Assembly: GCF_002237445.1 (NCBI RefSeq)
Contig: NZ_CP022527.1
Location: 2,307,913-2,371,912 of the forward strand
DNA: 64,000 nt
Source of the DNA: Neisseria sp. KEM232
GTDB lineage: Bacteria; Pseudomonadota; Gammaproteobacteria; Burkholderiales; Neisseriaceae
Direction: 5' to 3'
A model generated the notes under the pieces. It had not been told where the DNA came from, ran no database searches, and worked only from the letters and a program-made list of their open reading frames with translations. This document shows, in pieces, positions 25,702 to 34,432 of the stretch. Position 1 is the stretch's first letter. Every line of letters begins with the position of its first letter. Made by a program: the position numbers and the translations under genes.

Positions 25702-27252
25702 TTATTCCGCCTGCCCGATCTCCGCCACTATCTTGTCAATTTCGGCGCGCAGTTTTGCTATCTTGGCTACGGTCGTCTGAATTTCGGCGTTCAGCTCGGC
25801 GATGTTGATTTTTTCGCGCGTGTCTTTGGCTTCGACGTATGAACTCACCGCCAAATTGTAATCGTTGGCTTTAATGATGTCGTAACCGGCCATTTTGACG
25901 ACGTGCGGCACGTCGGTTTTGTCGGCGAAAAGCTGCATGATGCGGCTGATGTGTTCTTCGGTGAGAACGTTGTTGTTGGTTTCTTTTTTAAACAGCTCAG
26001 ACGCGTCGATGAATTGGATCTGCGTGTCGGTTTTGTGTTTGGATAAAACGAGTATGTTCACGGCGATGGATGTGCCGTAAAACAGGTTGGGCGCGAGGGC
26101 AATGACGGTTTCGATGTAGTTGCCGTCGACAAGGTATTGGCGGATTTTCTGCTCTGCTCGACCACGATAGAAAATGCCGGGGAAGGTTACGATGGCGGCG
26201 CGGCCTTTGGCGGAAAGGTAGGACAGTGCATGCATGATAAAGGCGAAATCTGCATAAGATTTTGGCGCGAGCACGCCGGCGGGGGCAAAGCGGTCGTCGT
26301 TAATCAGCGTGGGATCGTCGTCGCCTATCCATTTGACGGAATACGGCGGATTGGACACGACGGCATCAAAGGGGCGGTCGTTTTTAAGCTGCGGATTGAG
26401 CAGGGTGTCGCCCAGCTCGATGCTGAATTTGTCGTAGTTGATGTTGTGCAGAAACATATTCATGCGGGCGAGGTTGTAGGTGGTGTGGTTGATTTCCTGC
26501 CCGAAGAAGCCTTCTTCGATGATGTGTTCGTCAAACTGTTTTTTGGCTTGCAGCAGCAGCGAGCCGGAGCCGCAGGCGGGGTCGTAGATTTTGTTGACGG
26601 TTTTTTGCCCGTGCAGCGCAAGGCGGGCGATAAGCTTGGAGACGTTTTGCGGTGTGAAAAATTCGCCGCCGGATTTGCCTGCGTTGGCGGCGTAGTTGGA
26701 AATCAGAAATTCGTAAGCATCGCCGAACAGGTCGATGTGGTTGTCTTCAAAGCGGCCGAAATCCAGATCTGCCACGCCTTTGAGCACGGCGGCAAGGCGT
26801 TGGCTTTTTTCTTTCACGGTGCTGCCCAGCCGTGTGCTGGTGGTGTCGAAATCGGCAAACAGGCCTTTGAGGGCTCGTTCGGATTTGTGGCCGTTGGCGG
26901 AATTTTCGATTGAATCGAAAACGGCTTTGAGCTGGGTATTGAGGTTTTCGTTGCTGTTGGCAGTGTTGACGACGTTGGCAAAAAGCTGGCTGGGGGCGAT
27001 GAAATAGCCTTTGGTTTTGACCGCATCTTCGCGGATTTCGGCGGGAATGTCGCCGTCGCTCATGGCGGCATAGTTCACGCTTTCGTCACCCGCTTCGATG
27101 TAGGCGGTGAAATTTTCGCTGATAAAGCGGTAAAACAGTGCGCCGAGCACGTATTGTTTGAAGTCCCAGCCGTCCACCGAGCCGCGTACATCGTTGGCGA
27201 TTTGCCAGATGCGGCGTTGGAGTTCGGCGCGTTGTCGGATGCCGTCAGTCAT
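25702..27252 (-). CDS. hsdM: Type I modification methylase subunit HsdM
   Basis: N6-adenine methyltransferase of a type I system. The 516-residue product has a helical N-terminus ([20 protein letters not shown]), AdoMet motif I in [13 protein letters not shown], catalytic NPPY ([11 protein letters not shown]) and a long C-terminal helix that binds the specificity subunit. I start at MTDGIRQR (27252) because AAAGG lies seven bases upstream. The gene looks intact, but no hsdS is present to give target specificity. Confidence 0.95.
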   Translation of the reverse strand: MTDGIRQRAELQRRIWQIANDVRGSVDGWDFKQYVLGALFYRFISENFTAYIEAGDESVNYAAMSDGDIPAEIREDAVKTKGYFIAPSQLFANVVNTANSNENLNTQLKAVFDSIENSANGHKSERALKGLFADFDTTSTRLGSTVKEKSQRLAAVLKGVADLDFGRFEDNHIDLFGDAYEFLISNYAANAGKSGGEFFTPQNVSKLIARLALHGQKTVNKIYDPACGSGSLLLQAKKQFDEHIIEEGFFGQEINHTTYNLARMNMFLHNINYDKFSIELGDTLLNPQLKNDRPFDAVVSNPPYSVKWIGDDDPTLINDDRFAPAGVLAPKSYADFAFIMHALSYLSAKGRAAIVTFPGIFYRGRAEQKIRQYLVDGNYIETVIALAPNLFYGTSIAVNILVLSKHKTDTQIQFIDASELFKKETNNNVLTEEHISRIMQLFADKTDVPHVVKMAGYDIIKANDYNLAVSSYVEAKDTREKINIAELNAEIQTTVAKIAKLRAEIDKIVAEIGQAE

Positions 27253-27290
27253 AAAAAACCTTTCTGAAATCATGTTGGTATCGTATTCGG

Positions 27291-27322
27291 AGGCCGTCTG
27301 AAAGTTTCAGACGGCCTCTTTA
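27291..27322. terminator. DUS inverted pair
   Basis: GAGGCCGTCTGAAA/TTTCAGACGGCCTC, nearly loopless, between the DeoR-type gene and hsdM. Confidence 0.6.
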
Positions 27323-27339
27323 TCTATACAAAAGCGCGG

Positions 27340-28110
27340 CTATTTCTCGGCCACGTGGCAGGGAATGCCCGCTTCTTCGAGCTGTTTGGCCACTGGGGCG
27401 GCGGGGGCTTCGTCGGTGAAGACGCCGTCGAACTCGGTAACCGAGGCCATGCGCACGAGGGCGGTGCGGCCGGAGTGGCTGCGGTCGACGGCTAGGTAGC
27501 GCGTGCGGGCGTTGGCCATCATCGCCTGCATCACGCTCACTTCTTTGTAGTCGAAATCGAGCAGCGAGCCGTCGTTTTCCATTGCTGCCGCGCCGAGCAC
27601 GGCGTAGTCGGCCTTGAACTGGTTGATGAAATCCACTGTTGCCACGCCGGTGACGCCGCCGTCGACGGGGCGCACTACGCCGGAGGTGATGATAACGGTG
27701 TAGTCGCTGCGGCCGGAAACGAGGGCGGCGACGTGGATGTTGTTGGTGATGATGCGCAGGCTGCTGCGGCTTTTGATCAGGGCGGCGGCCACGGCTTCGA
27801 TGGTGGCGCCTATGCTCATAAACAGGCTGGCGCCGTCGGGGATGCGTTCGGCAATCAGGTCGGCGATATGGGCTTTTTCGTTTTGGCGGCGGTTTTTCTG
27901 CAAAAGATAGGTGTCGTTTTCCGCCGCCTCGCCCAGCGTCGCGCCGCCGTGGTAGCGGCGCAGCAGGCCGCTTTGGCAGAGTTCGCCGATGTCGCGGCGC
28001 ACGGTTTGCGGTGTGACGTCCAACTCGCGTGCCAGTCCTTCTATCGGCATAAAGCCGTGTTCGCGCACGAGGCGGACGATTTTTTCGTGCCGGTGGATTT
28101 TGTGTGCCAT
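27340..28110 (-). CDS. DeoR-family transcriptional regulator (GlpR-like)
   Basis: A 256-residue repressor: N-terminal winged helix (IEGLARELDVTPQTVRRDIG, then RYHGGATLG) and a C-terminal sugar-phosphate sensor domain of the isomerase-like fold (NDTYLLQKNRRQNEKAHIAD, ITNNIHVAAL, KADYAVLGAAAMENDGSLLD). GlpR is the closest type I can name. No sugar operon is adjacent, so its targets are not evident here. Confidence 0.88.
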   Translation of the reverse strand: MAHKIHRHEKIVRLVREHGFMPIEGLARELDVTPQTVRRDIGELCQSGLLRRYHGGATLGEAAENDTYLLQKNRRQNEKAHIADLIAERIPDGASLFMSIGATIEAVAAALIKSRSSLRIITNNIHVAALVSGRSDYTVIITSGVVRPVDGGVTGVATVDFINQFKADYAVLGAAAMENDGSLLDFDYKEVSVMQAMMANARTRYLAVDRSHSGRTALVRMASVTEFDGVFTDEAPAAPVAKQLEEAGIPCHVAEK

Positions 28111-28146
28111 GGTGTTTTTCTTTTGGTGTTTAAGTGTTTGCTACGA

Positions 28147-28186
28147 TTTCAGACGGCCTGTGTTTGTTTGAGGCCGTCTGAAAAAC
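28147..28186. terminator. DUS inverted pair
   Basis: A reverse DUS and a forward DUS 15 bases apart with TTT extensions, downstream of the SMI1/KNR4-like gene. Confidence 0.55.
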
Positions 28187-28189
28187 TTT

Positions 28190-28594
28190 TCAGTCTTCGG
28201 GCTCGAACAAGGCGAAAAAGTCTTCGATATTGTCGGACAGGGTACGCAGAACCAGTTTCGCGTCGTCCCAATAAAACACGGACGGGCGGCTTGGCGAACG
28301 GGAGAAATCCATGAAAAACGGGTTGCCCGCGCCGTCGGCGGCGAAACAAACCAGGGTTTTCAGACGGCCTTCTTTTTCTGCGGCACCCATGTCTTCTTCA
28401 TCGAAGCTGTCGAGAAAAAATGACAGCTCGCGCGCGCCTTCGGCGGCGGTTTCTTCCGGTGTCAGGATGCTGCCGATTTCGCTTTCCAAGGGTTTGCCGA
28501 AGGCGTCGCAACCGGCTTTCAGACGGCCTCCGTATTTGAATGCTTCGGCAAAGGCGGCATAGCCTGCGGGAAGGGTGTGTTGTTGTGCGTCCAT
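28190..28594 (-). CDS. SMI1/KNR4-like (SUKH) protein
   Basis: A 134-residue soluble acidic protein. The C-terminal half, GNPFFMDFS then PSVFYWDDAKLVLRTLSDNI, resembles the SMI1/KNR4 (SUKH) fold found in many immunity and regulatory proteins. Two DUS copies lie inside the coding sequence and are read as GRLK. No toxin gene is adjacent. Family assignment is by pattern and is uncertain. Confidence 0.7.
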   Translation of the reverse strand: MDAQQHTLPAGYAAFAEAFKYGGRLKAGCDAFGKPLESEIGSILTPEETAAEGARELSFFLDSFDEEDMGAAEKEGRLKTLVCFAADGAGNPFFMDFSRSPSRPSVFYWDDAKLVLRTLSDNIEDFFALFEPED

Positions 28595-28741
28595 ATCAGG
28601 GTTTCCTTACGGCGGCGTTTCTGAAAAAACGCGGATGATAGCAGCACGGCTGCGCCGCGTGTCGGCGGCAGGGCGATTTTTTCAGACGGCCTCAGCCGCC
28701 TTCCGCTATCATACGCGCTTTGCTTTTTTCGCCCGACCGCC

Positions 28742-29770
28742 ATGCTGCACACCGACAATCTCACCGCCGCCGCGCCCGAACGCATCATCACCGCGCAAAC
28801 GCTCTCTTCACAGGAAGAACAAATCGAACGCGCCCTGCGTCCCAAATTCCTTGCCGACTACATCGGCCAGCACAAGGCCAAAGAACAGCTCGAAATCTTC
28901 ATCCAGGCGGCGAAAAAACGCGGCGAGGCGCTCGACCACACCCTGTTGTTCGGCCCGCCCGGGCTGGGCAAAACCACCCTCGCCCACATCATCGCCAAAG
29001 AACTGGGCGTCAACCTGCGCCAGACCAGCGGCCCCGTGCTCGAACGCGCAGGCGACTTGGCCGCGCTCTTAACCAATCTCGACCCGCACGACGTGCTGTT
29101 TATCGACGAAATCCACCGCCTCAGCCCCGTCGTCGAAGAAATCCTCTATCCCGCCCTCGAAGACTACCAACTGGACATCATGATAGGCGAAGGGCCGGCC
29201 GCACGTTCGGTGAAAATCGACCTGCCGCCCTTCACCCTCGTCGGCGCCACCACCCGCGCCGGTATGCTCACCAATCCGCTGCGCGACCGCTTCGGCATCG
29301 TCGCCCGCCTCGAGTTCTACAACCATGCCGACCTCTCCACCATCGTTTCCCGCTCCGCCCAGCTTTTGCAGCTCGATATGGACGAAGGCGGCGCACTGGA
29401 AATCGCCCGCCGCAGCCGCGGCACGCCGCGCATCGCCAACCGCCTGTTGCGCCGCGTGCGCGACTACGCCGAAGTGAAAGGCAGCGGCCGCATCGCCGCC
29501 GACACGGCCGACGCCGCCCTTTCGTTGCTCGACGTTGACGCCGTCGGGCTGGACGTGATGGATAGGAAATTCCTCGAAGCCGTGCTGCACAAATTCGGCG
29601 GCGGCCCCGTCGGCCTCGACAACATCGCCGCCGCCATCGGCGAATCGTCGGACACCATCGAAGACGTGATCGAACCCTACCTTATCCAGCAGGGCTTTCT
29701 GCAACGCACCCCGCGCGGCCGCGTCGCCACCGAAATCTGCCGCCTGCATTTCGGTTTGAAAGCGGAATAA
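28742..29770 (+). CDS. ruvB: Holliday junction branch migration ATPase RuvB
   Basis: The hexameric motor of RuvAB. The 342-residue length matches the family. It has [20 protein letters not shown], Walker [10 protein letters not shown], Walker B FIDEIHRL, sensor [19 protein letters not shown] and a C-terminal winged helix ([18 protein letters not shown]). ruvA and ruvC are not adjacent, as is usual in Neisseria. Confidence 0.97.
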   Translation: MLHTDNLTAAAPERIITAQTLSSQEEQIERALRPKFLADYIGQHKAKEQLEIFIQAAKKRGEALDHTLLFGPPGLGKTTLAHIIAKELGVNLRQTSGPVLERAGDLAALLTNLDPHDVLFIDEIHRLSPVVEEILYPALEDYQLDIMIGEGPAARSVKIDLPPFTLVGATTRAGMLTNPLRDRFGIVARLEFYNHADLSTIVSRSAQLLQLDMDEGGALEIARRSRGTPRIANRLLRRVRDYAEVKGSGRIAADTADAALSLLDVDAVGLDVMDRKFLEAVLHKFGGGPVGLDNIAAAIGESSDTIEDVIEPYLIQQGFLQRTPRGRVATEICRLHFGLKAE

Positions 29771-29803
29771 GGCCGTCTGAAAACAAAAAACGGAGCAGCC
29801 GCC

Positions 29804-30223
29804 GTGAAACTGAAACTGCCCTATCCGCCCGAAGCCGTCGCCTCGTTTTTCCTTTATGACTACGAATTTATCGACTGCTACGGCTTTATGCGCGACCCGC
29901 GCGAATGCCTGGAAAACTACGCCGCCTACGAAGCAGCTGTACGCGCGCATTTTTCCGCCCGCGTCCCCGTCGACAAAATGCCAAGCATCCCGATAAACGC
30001 CCTGTGGCTGCCGCCTTTCGTCCTCGCCGCCGTCTTAAAAGACGGCATCGCCCAATACGAACGGCGGCAGGGCATCAGCTCTTCTTGGCATCCCGACGCG
30101 CCGCTCGACAAACGCTGGACGCTAGGCTGCGTGCCGTTCCACCTTAAAGACAGCGAATACACCGGCGGCTCGTCGCTGCTGCTGTCGCCCTTCGAGCTGG
30201 ACATTCCCCTGTATGGCTTATAG
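29804..30223 (+). CDS. Hypothetical protein
   Basis: A 139-residue protein with a GTG start supported by GGAG nine bases upstream. It is rich in aromatic residues and proline ([31 protein letters not shown]) with no signal peptide or clear membrane span. No family is recognised. It follows ruvB by 33 bases, which include a DUS, so it may be co-transcribed. Confidence 0.7.
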   Translation: MKLKLPYPPEAVASFFLYDYEFIDCYGFMRDPRECLENYAAYEAAVRAHFSARVPVDKMPSIPINALWLPPFVLAAVLKDGIAQYERRQGISSSWHPDAPLDKRWTLGCVPFHLKDSEYTGGSSLLLSPFELDIPLYGL

Positions 30224-30269
30224 GCCGTCTGAAAACCGTTCAGACGTCCTCAGCCGCCCGCCGCAAAGC

Positions 30270-30278
30270 TGCTATAAT
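30270..30278 (+). promoter_or_regulatory. Extended -10 promoter of prfA
   Basis: TGCTATAAT, identical to the rfbA promoter core, followed by a DUS hairpin (30292-30325) inside the leader. Confidence 0.55.
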
Positions 30279-30291
30279 CCGCGCCGTTTCA

Positions 30292-30325
30292 GGCCGTCTG
30301 AAAAAGCGTTTTCAGACGGCCTCAC
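30292..30325 (+). terminator. DUS hairpin in prfA leader
   Basis: AGGCCGTCTGAAAAAGC and CGTTTTCAGACGGCCT form a stem in the leader, 20 bases before the prfA ATG. It may act as an attenuator or simply be an uptake site. Confidence 0.45.
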
Positions 30326-30345
30326 TATTCAAAACCGGACACCCC

Positions 30346-31422
30346 ATGAAACCCTCGATTTTAGACAAACTGCAAGCCCTCGCCGACCGCCTCGAAGAAG
30401 TTACCGCGCTGTTGGGTTCGCCCGAAGCCACCGCCGACATGGACAACTACCGCAAGCTCACGCGCGAACACGCCGAGCTGACCCCCGTAGTCGAAACCTT
30501 CCAACGCTACACCCAAGCGCAAAACGACATCGCCGACGCGCAAGAAATGCTGTCCGACCCCGAAATGAAAGACTTTGCTGCCGAAGAAATCGAAGCGGCC
30601 AAAGCGCGCATGGAAGCCTTGGACACCGAGTTGCAAAAACTCCTGCTGCCCAAAGATGCCGACGACGACAAAAACATCTTCATCGAAATCCGCGCCGGTA
30701 CCGGCGGCGACGAAGCCGCGCTGTTTGCCGGCGACCTCTTGCGTATGTACAGCCGCTACGCCGAACGTAACCGCTGGCAGGTGGAAATCGTTTCCGCCAA
30801 CGAAAGCGAGCTGGGCGGCTATAAAGAAGTCATCGCCCGCATCATCGGGCTGGGCGTGTACAGCCGTCTGAAATTCGAGTCGGGCGGCCACCGCGTGCAG
30901 CGCGTACCCGCCACCGAAAGCCAGGGGCGCATCCACACATCCGCCTGCACCGTCGCCGTGATGCCCGAAGCGGACGAACTCGAAGAAATCCAACTCAACC
31001 CCGCCGATTTGCGTATCGACACCTTCCGCGCATCCGGCGCGGGCGGCCAACACATCAACAAAACCGATTCCGCCGTACGCATCACCCACCTGCCCAGCGG
31101 CATGGTGGTCGAATGCCAAGACGGCCGCAGCCAGCACGCCAACAAAGCCCAAGCAATGAAAGTGCTCGCCGCGCGGCTGAATGACGCGCAAAAACGCGAA
31201 GCCCAAGCCAAAGAAGCCGCCGAGCGCAAATCGCTTATCGGCAGCGGCGACCGCAGCGAGCGCATCCGCACCTACAACTACCCGCAAGGCCGCGTTACCG
31301 ACCACCGCATCAACCTCACGCTGCACAAGCTGGATTTTGTGATGGACGGCGATATGGAAGAGATTACCGCCGCGCTGATTGCCGAGCATCAGGCGGAACT
31401 GCTGGCGGCGATGGGGGATTGA
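30346..31422 (+). CDS. prfA: Peptide chain release factor 1
   Basis: RF1 recognises UAA and UAG and triggers peptide release. The 358-residue product has the conserved [18 protein letters not shown], the catalytic GGQ in [16 protein letters not shown] and the class I C-terminal domain ([20 protein letters not shown]). The start follows a weak SD (GGAC). Confidence 0.97.
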   Translation: MKPSILDKLQALADRLEEVTALLGSPEATADMDNYRKLTREHAELTPVVETFQRYTQAQNDIADAQEMLSDPEMKDFAAEEIEAAKARMEALDTELQKLLLPKDADDDKNIFIEIRAGTGGDEAALFAGDLLRMYSRYAERNRWQVEIVSANESELGGYKEVIARIIGLGVYSRLKFESGGHRVQRVPATESQGRIHTSACTVAVMPEADELEEIQLNPADLRIDTFRASGAGGQHINKTDSAVRITHLPSGMVVECQDGRSQHANKAQAMKVLAARLNDAQKREAQAKEAAERKSLIGSGDRSERIRTYNYPQGRVTDHRINLTLHKLDFVMDGDMEEITAALIAEHQAELLAAMGD

Positions 31423-31428
31423 GCGCAA

Positions 31429-31466
31429 AGGCAGCCTGAAAACGCACACAGGCTTTCAGGCTGCCT
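31429..31466 (+). terminator. Terminator built from Kingella-type DUS pair
   Basis: AGGCAGCCTGAA (31429-31440) and its inverse TTCAGGCTGCCT (31455-31466) form the stem after prfA. This is a different dialect from the AG-DUS terminators elsewhere in the window. Confidence 0.7.
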
Positions 31467-31489
31467 GAATCCCAACAGGAAAACCACCC

Positions 31490-32092
31490 ATGTCCTTCAC
31501 CTTCCGCCGCCACAAAAAACTGCACAAACAAGCCTACGCCGCCTTCGACAGCGGCGAACTGGCGCAGGCTGCCGAACACTTCGTCGATCTGGTCAAACGC
31601 TTTCCCGACGACAGCCCCTACCACTACATGCAGGGCTTAACCGCCAAAAACCGCATGGACTGGCCGACCGCCCTGCGTGCCAACCTGTGCGCCATCGAAT
31701 GCGCCGATGGTTTTGCCGAAGGCGTGCACTGGAACGCCGCCTTCGTCCGCTGCTCCGCCGCCGCAGACGCACAGGCACTCACCGAACTGCTGGAACAACA
31801 CGGCTGGACGGCTGAAGACTGGACGCAAAGCCTGCGCTATCTCTGCCTGCGTTGCAGCTACGGTATCCCGCGCCAACACACAGCCGACGCCGAACAAGCC
31901 GTCGACAACAGCTGGCAGACCGAGCGCAGCATCGGCATCGCCGCCCCTGTTCCCCAATCCGCCGAACTGGCCCCCCTACAAAGCTGGGCATCCGCCGCCG
32001 CAGGCCGCGCATTCTCCGAACTCTGCCGGCAAGACTGCGCCCCGCCCGCACGGCAGGACGGCAAGGTCTGGTGGGTTTGGCATGAAGATTGA
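31490..32092 (+). CDS. Hypothetical TPR-like protein
   Basis: A 200-residue protein whose first 90 residues read as paired helices of tetratricopeptide type (AYAAFDSGELAQAAEHFVDL, then YHYMQGLTAKNRMDWPTALR). The rest is Trp- and Cys-containing without a recognised domain. No signal peptide. Probably a soluble adaptor; function unknown. Confidence 0.72.
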   Translation: MSFTFRRHKKLHKQAYAAFDSGELAQAAEHFVDLVKRFPDDSPYHYMQGLTAKNRMDWPTALRANLCAIECADGFAEGVHWNAAFVRCSAAADAQALTELLEQHGWTAEDWTQSLRYLCLRCSYGIPRQHTADAEQAVDNSWQTERSIGIAAPVPQSAELAPLQSWASAAAGRAFSELCRQDCAPPARQDGKVWWVWHED

Positions 32093-32203
32093 TTAAAGGC
32101 CGTCTGAAAAACCGCTGCCGTTTTCAGAAACATCATTCCCGCACAGGCCGCAACGGCCTCCGCCACCTGTTTTTCAAACCATCCGACACCGAAAGGACCA
32201 TCC

Positions 32204-32767
32204 GTGAATCAAGCAGCCAAACTTCTCCTTGCCGCCCTGCTCTGCGCCGCCCCCGCCGCGCAGGCCGACACCCCCGTCGAAATCGACACCAGCCACGGCA
32301 AAATCAAACTCACCCTCGACGAAAAACGCGCGCCGAAAACCGTTGCCAACTTCGTGCGCTACGCCCGCAGCGGCTTCTACGACAACACCGTCTTCCACCG
32401 CGTAATCGACGGCTTTATGATCCAAGGCGGCGGCTTCACCGCCGACATGGCGCAGAAAGCCACGGAAAAAGCCGTGCCCAACGAAGCGGCCAACGGCCTG
32501 AAAAACAGCGCGGGCACCATCGCCATGGCGCGCACCGGCAACCCACATTCGGCCACCAGCCAGTTTTTCATCAACCTCGCCGACAACCCCAACCTCGACC
32601 ACAAAAACACCACGCCCGAAGGCTACGGCTATGCCGTGTTCGGCAAAGTCACCTCTGGCATGGACGTTGTGCGTGCCATCGGCAAAGTGAAAACCGGCGA
32701 CCACGGTTTCCACCAAAACGTTCCCGTCAAACCCGTCGTGATCCGCAAAGTCACCGTTTTGCAATAA
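32204..32767 (+). CDS. Cyclophilin-type peptidyl-prolyl isomerase, periplasmic
   Basis: A 187-residue cyclophilin with a signal peptide (about residues 1-21, cleavage after AQA), so PpiA-like. Active-site elements are VFHRVIDGFMIQGG, GTIAMARTGNPHSATSQFFI and GYAVFGKV. The GTG start is supported by GAAAGGA about nine bases upstream. It catalyses proline cis-trans isomerisation during envelope protein folding. Confidence 0.9.
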   Translation: MNQAAKLLLAALLCAAPAAQADTPVEIDTSHGKIKLTLDEKRAPKTVANFVRYARSGFYDNTVFHRVIDGFMIQGGGFTADMAQKATEKAVPNEAANGLKNSAGTIAMARTGNPHSATSQFFINLADNPNLDHKNTTPEGYGYAVFGKVTSGMDVVRAIGKVKTGDHGFHQNVPVKPVVIRKVTVLQ

Positions 32768-32785
32768 AGCGTTGCCGCAAAGCAG

Positions 32786-32824
32786 AGGCCGTCTGAAAGC
32801 CCCGTTCCGTCTTTCAGACGGCCT
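32786..32824 (+). terminator. DUS inverted pair
   Basis: GAGGCCGTCTGAAAG and CTTTCAGACGGCCT with TTTTG following, just after the cyclophilin gene. Confidence 0.65.
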
Positions 32825-32872
32825 GTTTTGTTTTTTCAGACGGCCTCAAATCCTTTTTTCCGCAGCAAAACA

Positions 32873-32901
32873 TTGACCGACCGCGGCAAAACACGGATAA
32901 T
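32873..32901 (+). promoter_or_regulatory. Sigma-70 promoter of rpsU
   Basis: -35 TTGACC (32873-32878) and -10 GATAAT (32896-32901) with a 17-base spacer. It gives a leader of about 185 bases before rpsU. Confidence 0.75.
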
Positions 32902-32944
32902 CCGCCGCTTTCGCCGACACTGCCCGGCCAAACCGAATCCCGCC

Positions 32945-32980
32945 GCCGCGCACAAGGCGCGGCTTTGTTAGGAGGTGATG
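32945..32980 (+). promoter_or_regulatory. rpsU leader: GC hairpin plus near-perfect SD
   Basis: GCCGCGC/GCGCGGC (32945-32963) forms a perfect 7-bp stem followed by TTTGTT, then AGGAGGTGAT at 32970-32979, a ten-base complement of the 16S rRNA 3' end. This lies about 115 bases upstream of the rpsU start and is not positioned to initiate rpsU itself. A short reading frame from ATG at 32978 gives 21 codons. Confidence 0.5.
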
Positions 32981-33092
32981 TGTCCCTCACGGCGCGTAAC
33001 CCGCCCTGCCCCGCCGCAGAAAGCGTTACCGAACCCCATTTGACCCGCCGTCGCCCTTTTCAGACGGCCTCACAGAATTTAAAGGAAACAAA

Positions 33093-33305
33093 ATGCCTAC
33101 AATCAAAGTTAAAGAAAACGAACCCTTCGAAGTTGCCATGCGCCGTTTCAAACGCGCCATCGAAAAAACCGGTCTCTTGACCGAACTGCGCGCCCGTGAA
33201 GCCTACGAAAAACCGACAACCGAACGCAAACGCAAAAAAGCCGCCGCTGCCAAACGCCTGCAAAAACGCCTGCGCAGCCAGCAGCTTCCGCCGAAAATGT
33301 ACTGA
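33093..33305 (+). CDS. rpsU: 30S ribosomal protein bS21
   Basis: A 70-residue basic ribosomal protein located near the mRNA exit site and anti-SD region of the 30S subunit. [20 protein letters not shown] and the Lys/Arg-rich tail are diagnostic. AAAGGA precedes the ATG. yqeY follows after a strong terminator. Confidence 0.97.
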   Translation: MPTIKVKENEPFEVAMRRFKRAIEKTGLLTELRAREAYEKPTTERKRKKAAAAKRLQKRLRSQQLPPKMY

Positions 33306-33327
33306 TTCCGACGGCTTTACCGTTCCG

Positions 33328-33360
33328 ACACCGCGCCTTTCGTTTGGCGCGGTGTTTTTC
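33328..33360 (+). terminator. Intrinsic terminator of rpsU
   Basis: ACACCGCGCC and GGCGCGGTGT form a perfect 10-bp stem followed by TTTTTC. The yqeY -10 TATAAT (33361-33366) directly abuts it. Confidence 0.85.
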
Positions 33361-33366
33361 TATAAT
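33361..33366 (+). promoter_or_regulatory. -10 element of yqeY
   Basis: TATAAT adjoining the rpsU terminator, 32 bases before the yqeY ATG; a weak TTTCGT lies 17 bases upstream. yqeY can therefore be transcribed independently of rpsU. Confidence 0.5.
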
Positions 33367-33398
33367 GCGTCCTCCCCAACGAGACAAGGAAACCCGAA

Positions 33399-33845
33399 AT
33401 GTCCCTGAAACAGCAAATCAACGAAGACATGAAAACCGCCATGCGCGCCAAAGACCAAACCGCGCTCGGCACCATCCGCCTTATCAACGCCGCCGTCAAA
33501 CAGTTTGAAGTAGACGAACGCGCCGAAGCCGACGACGCGCGTATCACCGCCATCCTCGGCAAAATGATCAAACAGCGCAAAGACAGCGCGAAAATCTACG
33601 CCGAAGCCGGACGGCAGGATCTGGCCGACAAAGAAAATGCCGAAATCGCCGTGCTGAACCGCTACCTGCCCGAAATGCTTTCCGCCGAAGCAATAGCCGC
33701 CGAAGTGGCCGCCGCCGTTGCCGAAACCGGCGCATCCTCGCCCGCCGACATGGGCAAAGTGATGGGCGTACTCAAAGCCAAGCTCGCAGGCAAAGCCGAT
33801 ATGGGCGAAGTGAACAAAGCCGTCAAAGCCGCCCTGTCGCAATAA
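33399..33845 (+). CDS. GatB/YqeY domain protein
   Basis: A 148-residue YqeY-family protein (LKQQINEDMKTAMRAKDQTA, KMIKQRKDSAKIYAEAGRQD, then ENAEIAVLNRYLPEMLS). It resembles the tail domain of GatB but stands alone; its role, perhaps in tRNA or translation, is not settled. Next to rpsU, as in many proteobacteria. Confidence 0.92.
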   Translation: MSLKQQINEDMKTAMRAKDQTALGTIRLINAAVKQFEVDERAEADDARITAILGKMIKQRKDSAKIYAEAGRQDLADKENAEIAVLNRYLPEMLSAEAIAAEVAAAVAETGASSPADMGKVMGVLKAKLAGKADMGEVNKAVKAALSQ

Positions 33846-33856
33846 ACCCCAAGGCC

Positions 33857-33906
33857 GTTCCCGCCTTCGCGGGAATGACGTTTCCGAAAGCAGCTTCAAC
33901 GCGGTT
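33857..33906. repeat. Degenerate dRS3/RS repeat
   Basis: GTTCCCGCCTTCGCGGGAAT followed by GACGTTTCCGAAAGCAGCTT and a CAACG motif. Related copies are at 46171, 53884 and 59983. Confidence 0.6.
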
Positions 33907-33986
33907 GGATTCATTCCGCATCCGATCCGCACCGCTGCAATCAGACGTTCAGACGGTCTCCTGCCATATCGCACAAGGATCGCCCC

Positions 33987-34328
33987 ATGCGCCAGTCCTC
34001 CCTCTTCTTCCCGCTGCTGCTGATTACCGTCGGCGCCGTTTGGTTTCTCAAAACCACCGACATCCTGCCAGCTACCTCCACCCTGATTGCCATCGGCCTG
34101 GCCGCTTTCGGCCTCCTCGTGCTGCTGGCCGACGGCATCAACAAACAGTCCGTCGTTGCCGGCCCCCTGCTGATGTACTGCGGCGCGGCACTCTACCTGC
34201 AAAGCGAATACCTGCTCGACACCTCGCCGCTTGCCGCCTTCGGCATGATCCTCCTCGGCTGCCTGCTCCTGCTCTCGCGCAGCAGCCTCATCCCTTACAA
34301 AAGCGCCCATAAGCCGCCCGTGCAGTAA
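33987..34328 (+). CDS. Small multi-span membrane protein
   Basis: A 113-residue hydrophobic protein with four probable transmembrane spans (FFPLLLITVGAVWFL, LIAIGLAAFGLLVLLA, AGPLLMYCGAALYL, AAFGMILLGCLLLLS). The pattern resembles LiaF-type or DUF5668 membrane domains but no function can be assigned. Confidence 0.7.
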   Translation: MRQSSLFFPLLLITVGAVWFLKTTDILPATSTLIAIGLAAFGLLVLLADGINKQSVVAGPLLMYCGAALYLQSEYLLDTSPLAAFGMILLGCLLLLSRSSLIPYKSAHKPPVQ

Positions 34329-34348
34329 CTTTTGAGAGGGTACACAAA

Positions 34349-34388
34349 AGGCCGTCTGAAAACCCTGTTTCGGGCTTTCAGACGGTCT
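34349..34388. terminator. DUS inverted pair between convergent genes
   Basis: AAAGGCCGTCTGAAAACCC and a slightly diverged inverse (CAGACGGTCTTTT) separate the membrane protein gene and lpdA, usable from both sides. Confidence 0.6.
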
Positions 34389-34432
34389 TTTCTCATAAGC
34401 TGTCGGGGCAAACTGTGTTTAACCCATAAGGC

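Noticed and set aside
29804..30223. Assigning this 139-residue protein a function from its position after ruvB
   Set aside because: Neighbourhood alone is weak and no motif supports a role in recombination.
32965..33180. A 71-codon frame overlapping the rpsU start in another frame
   Set aside because: It runs out of frame through rpsU and reads Lys/Ser/Pro-rich shadow sequence; only the SD-like block itself is notable.
33857..33906. Prophage or Nf-type phage remnant at the dRS3-like repeat
   Set aside because: Only the short repeat is present, with no phage gene on either side.
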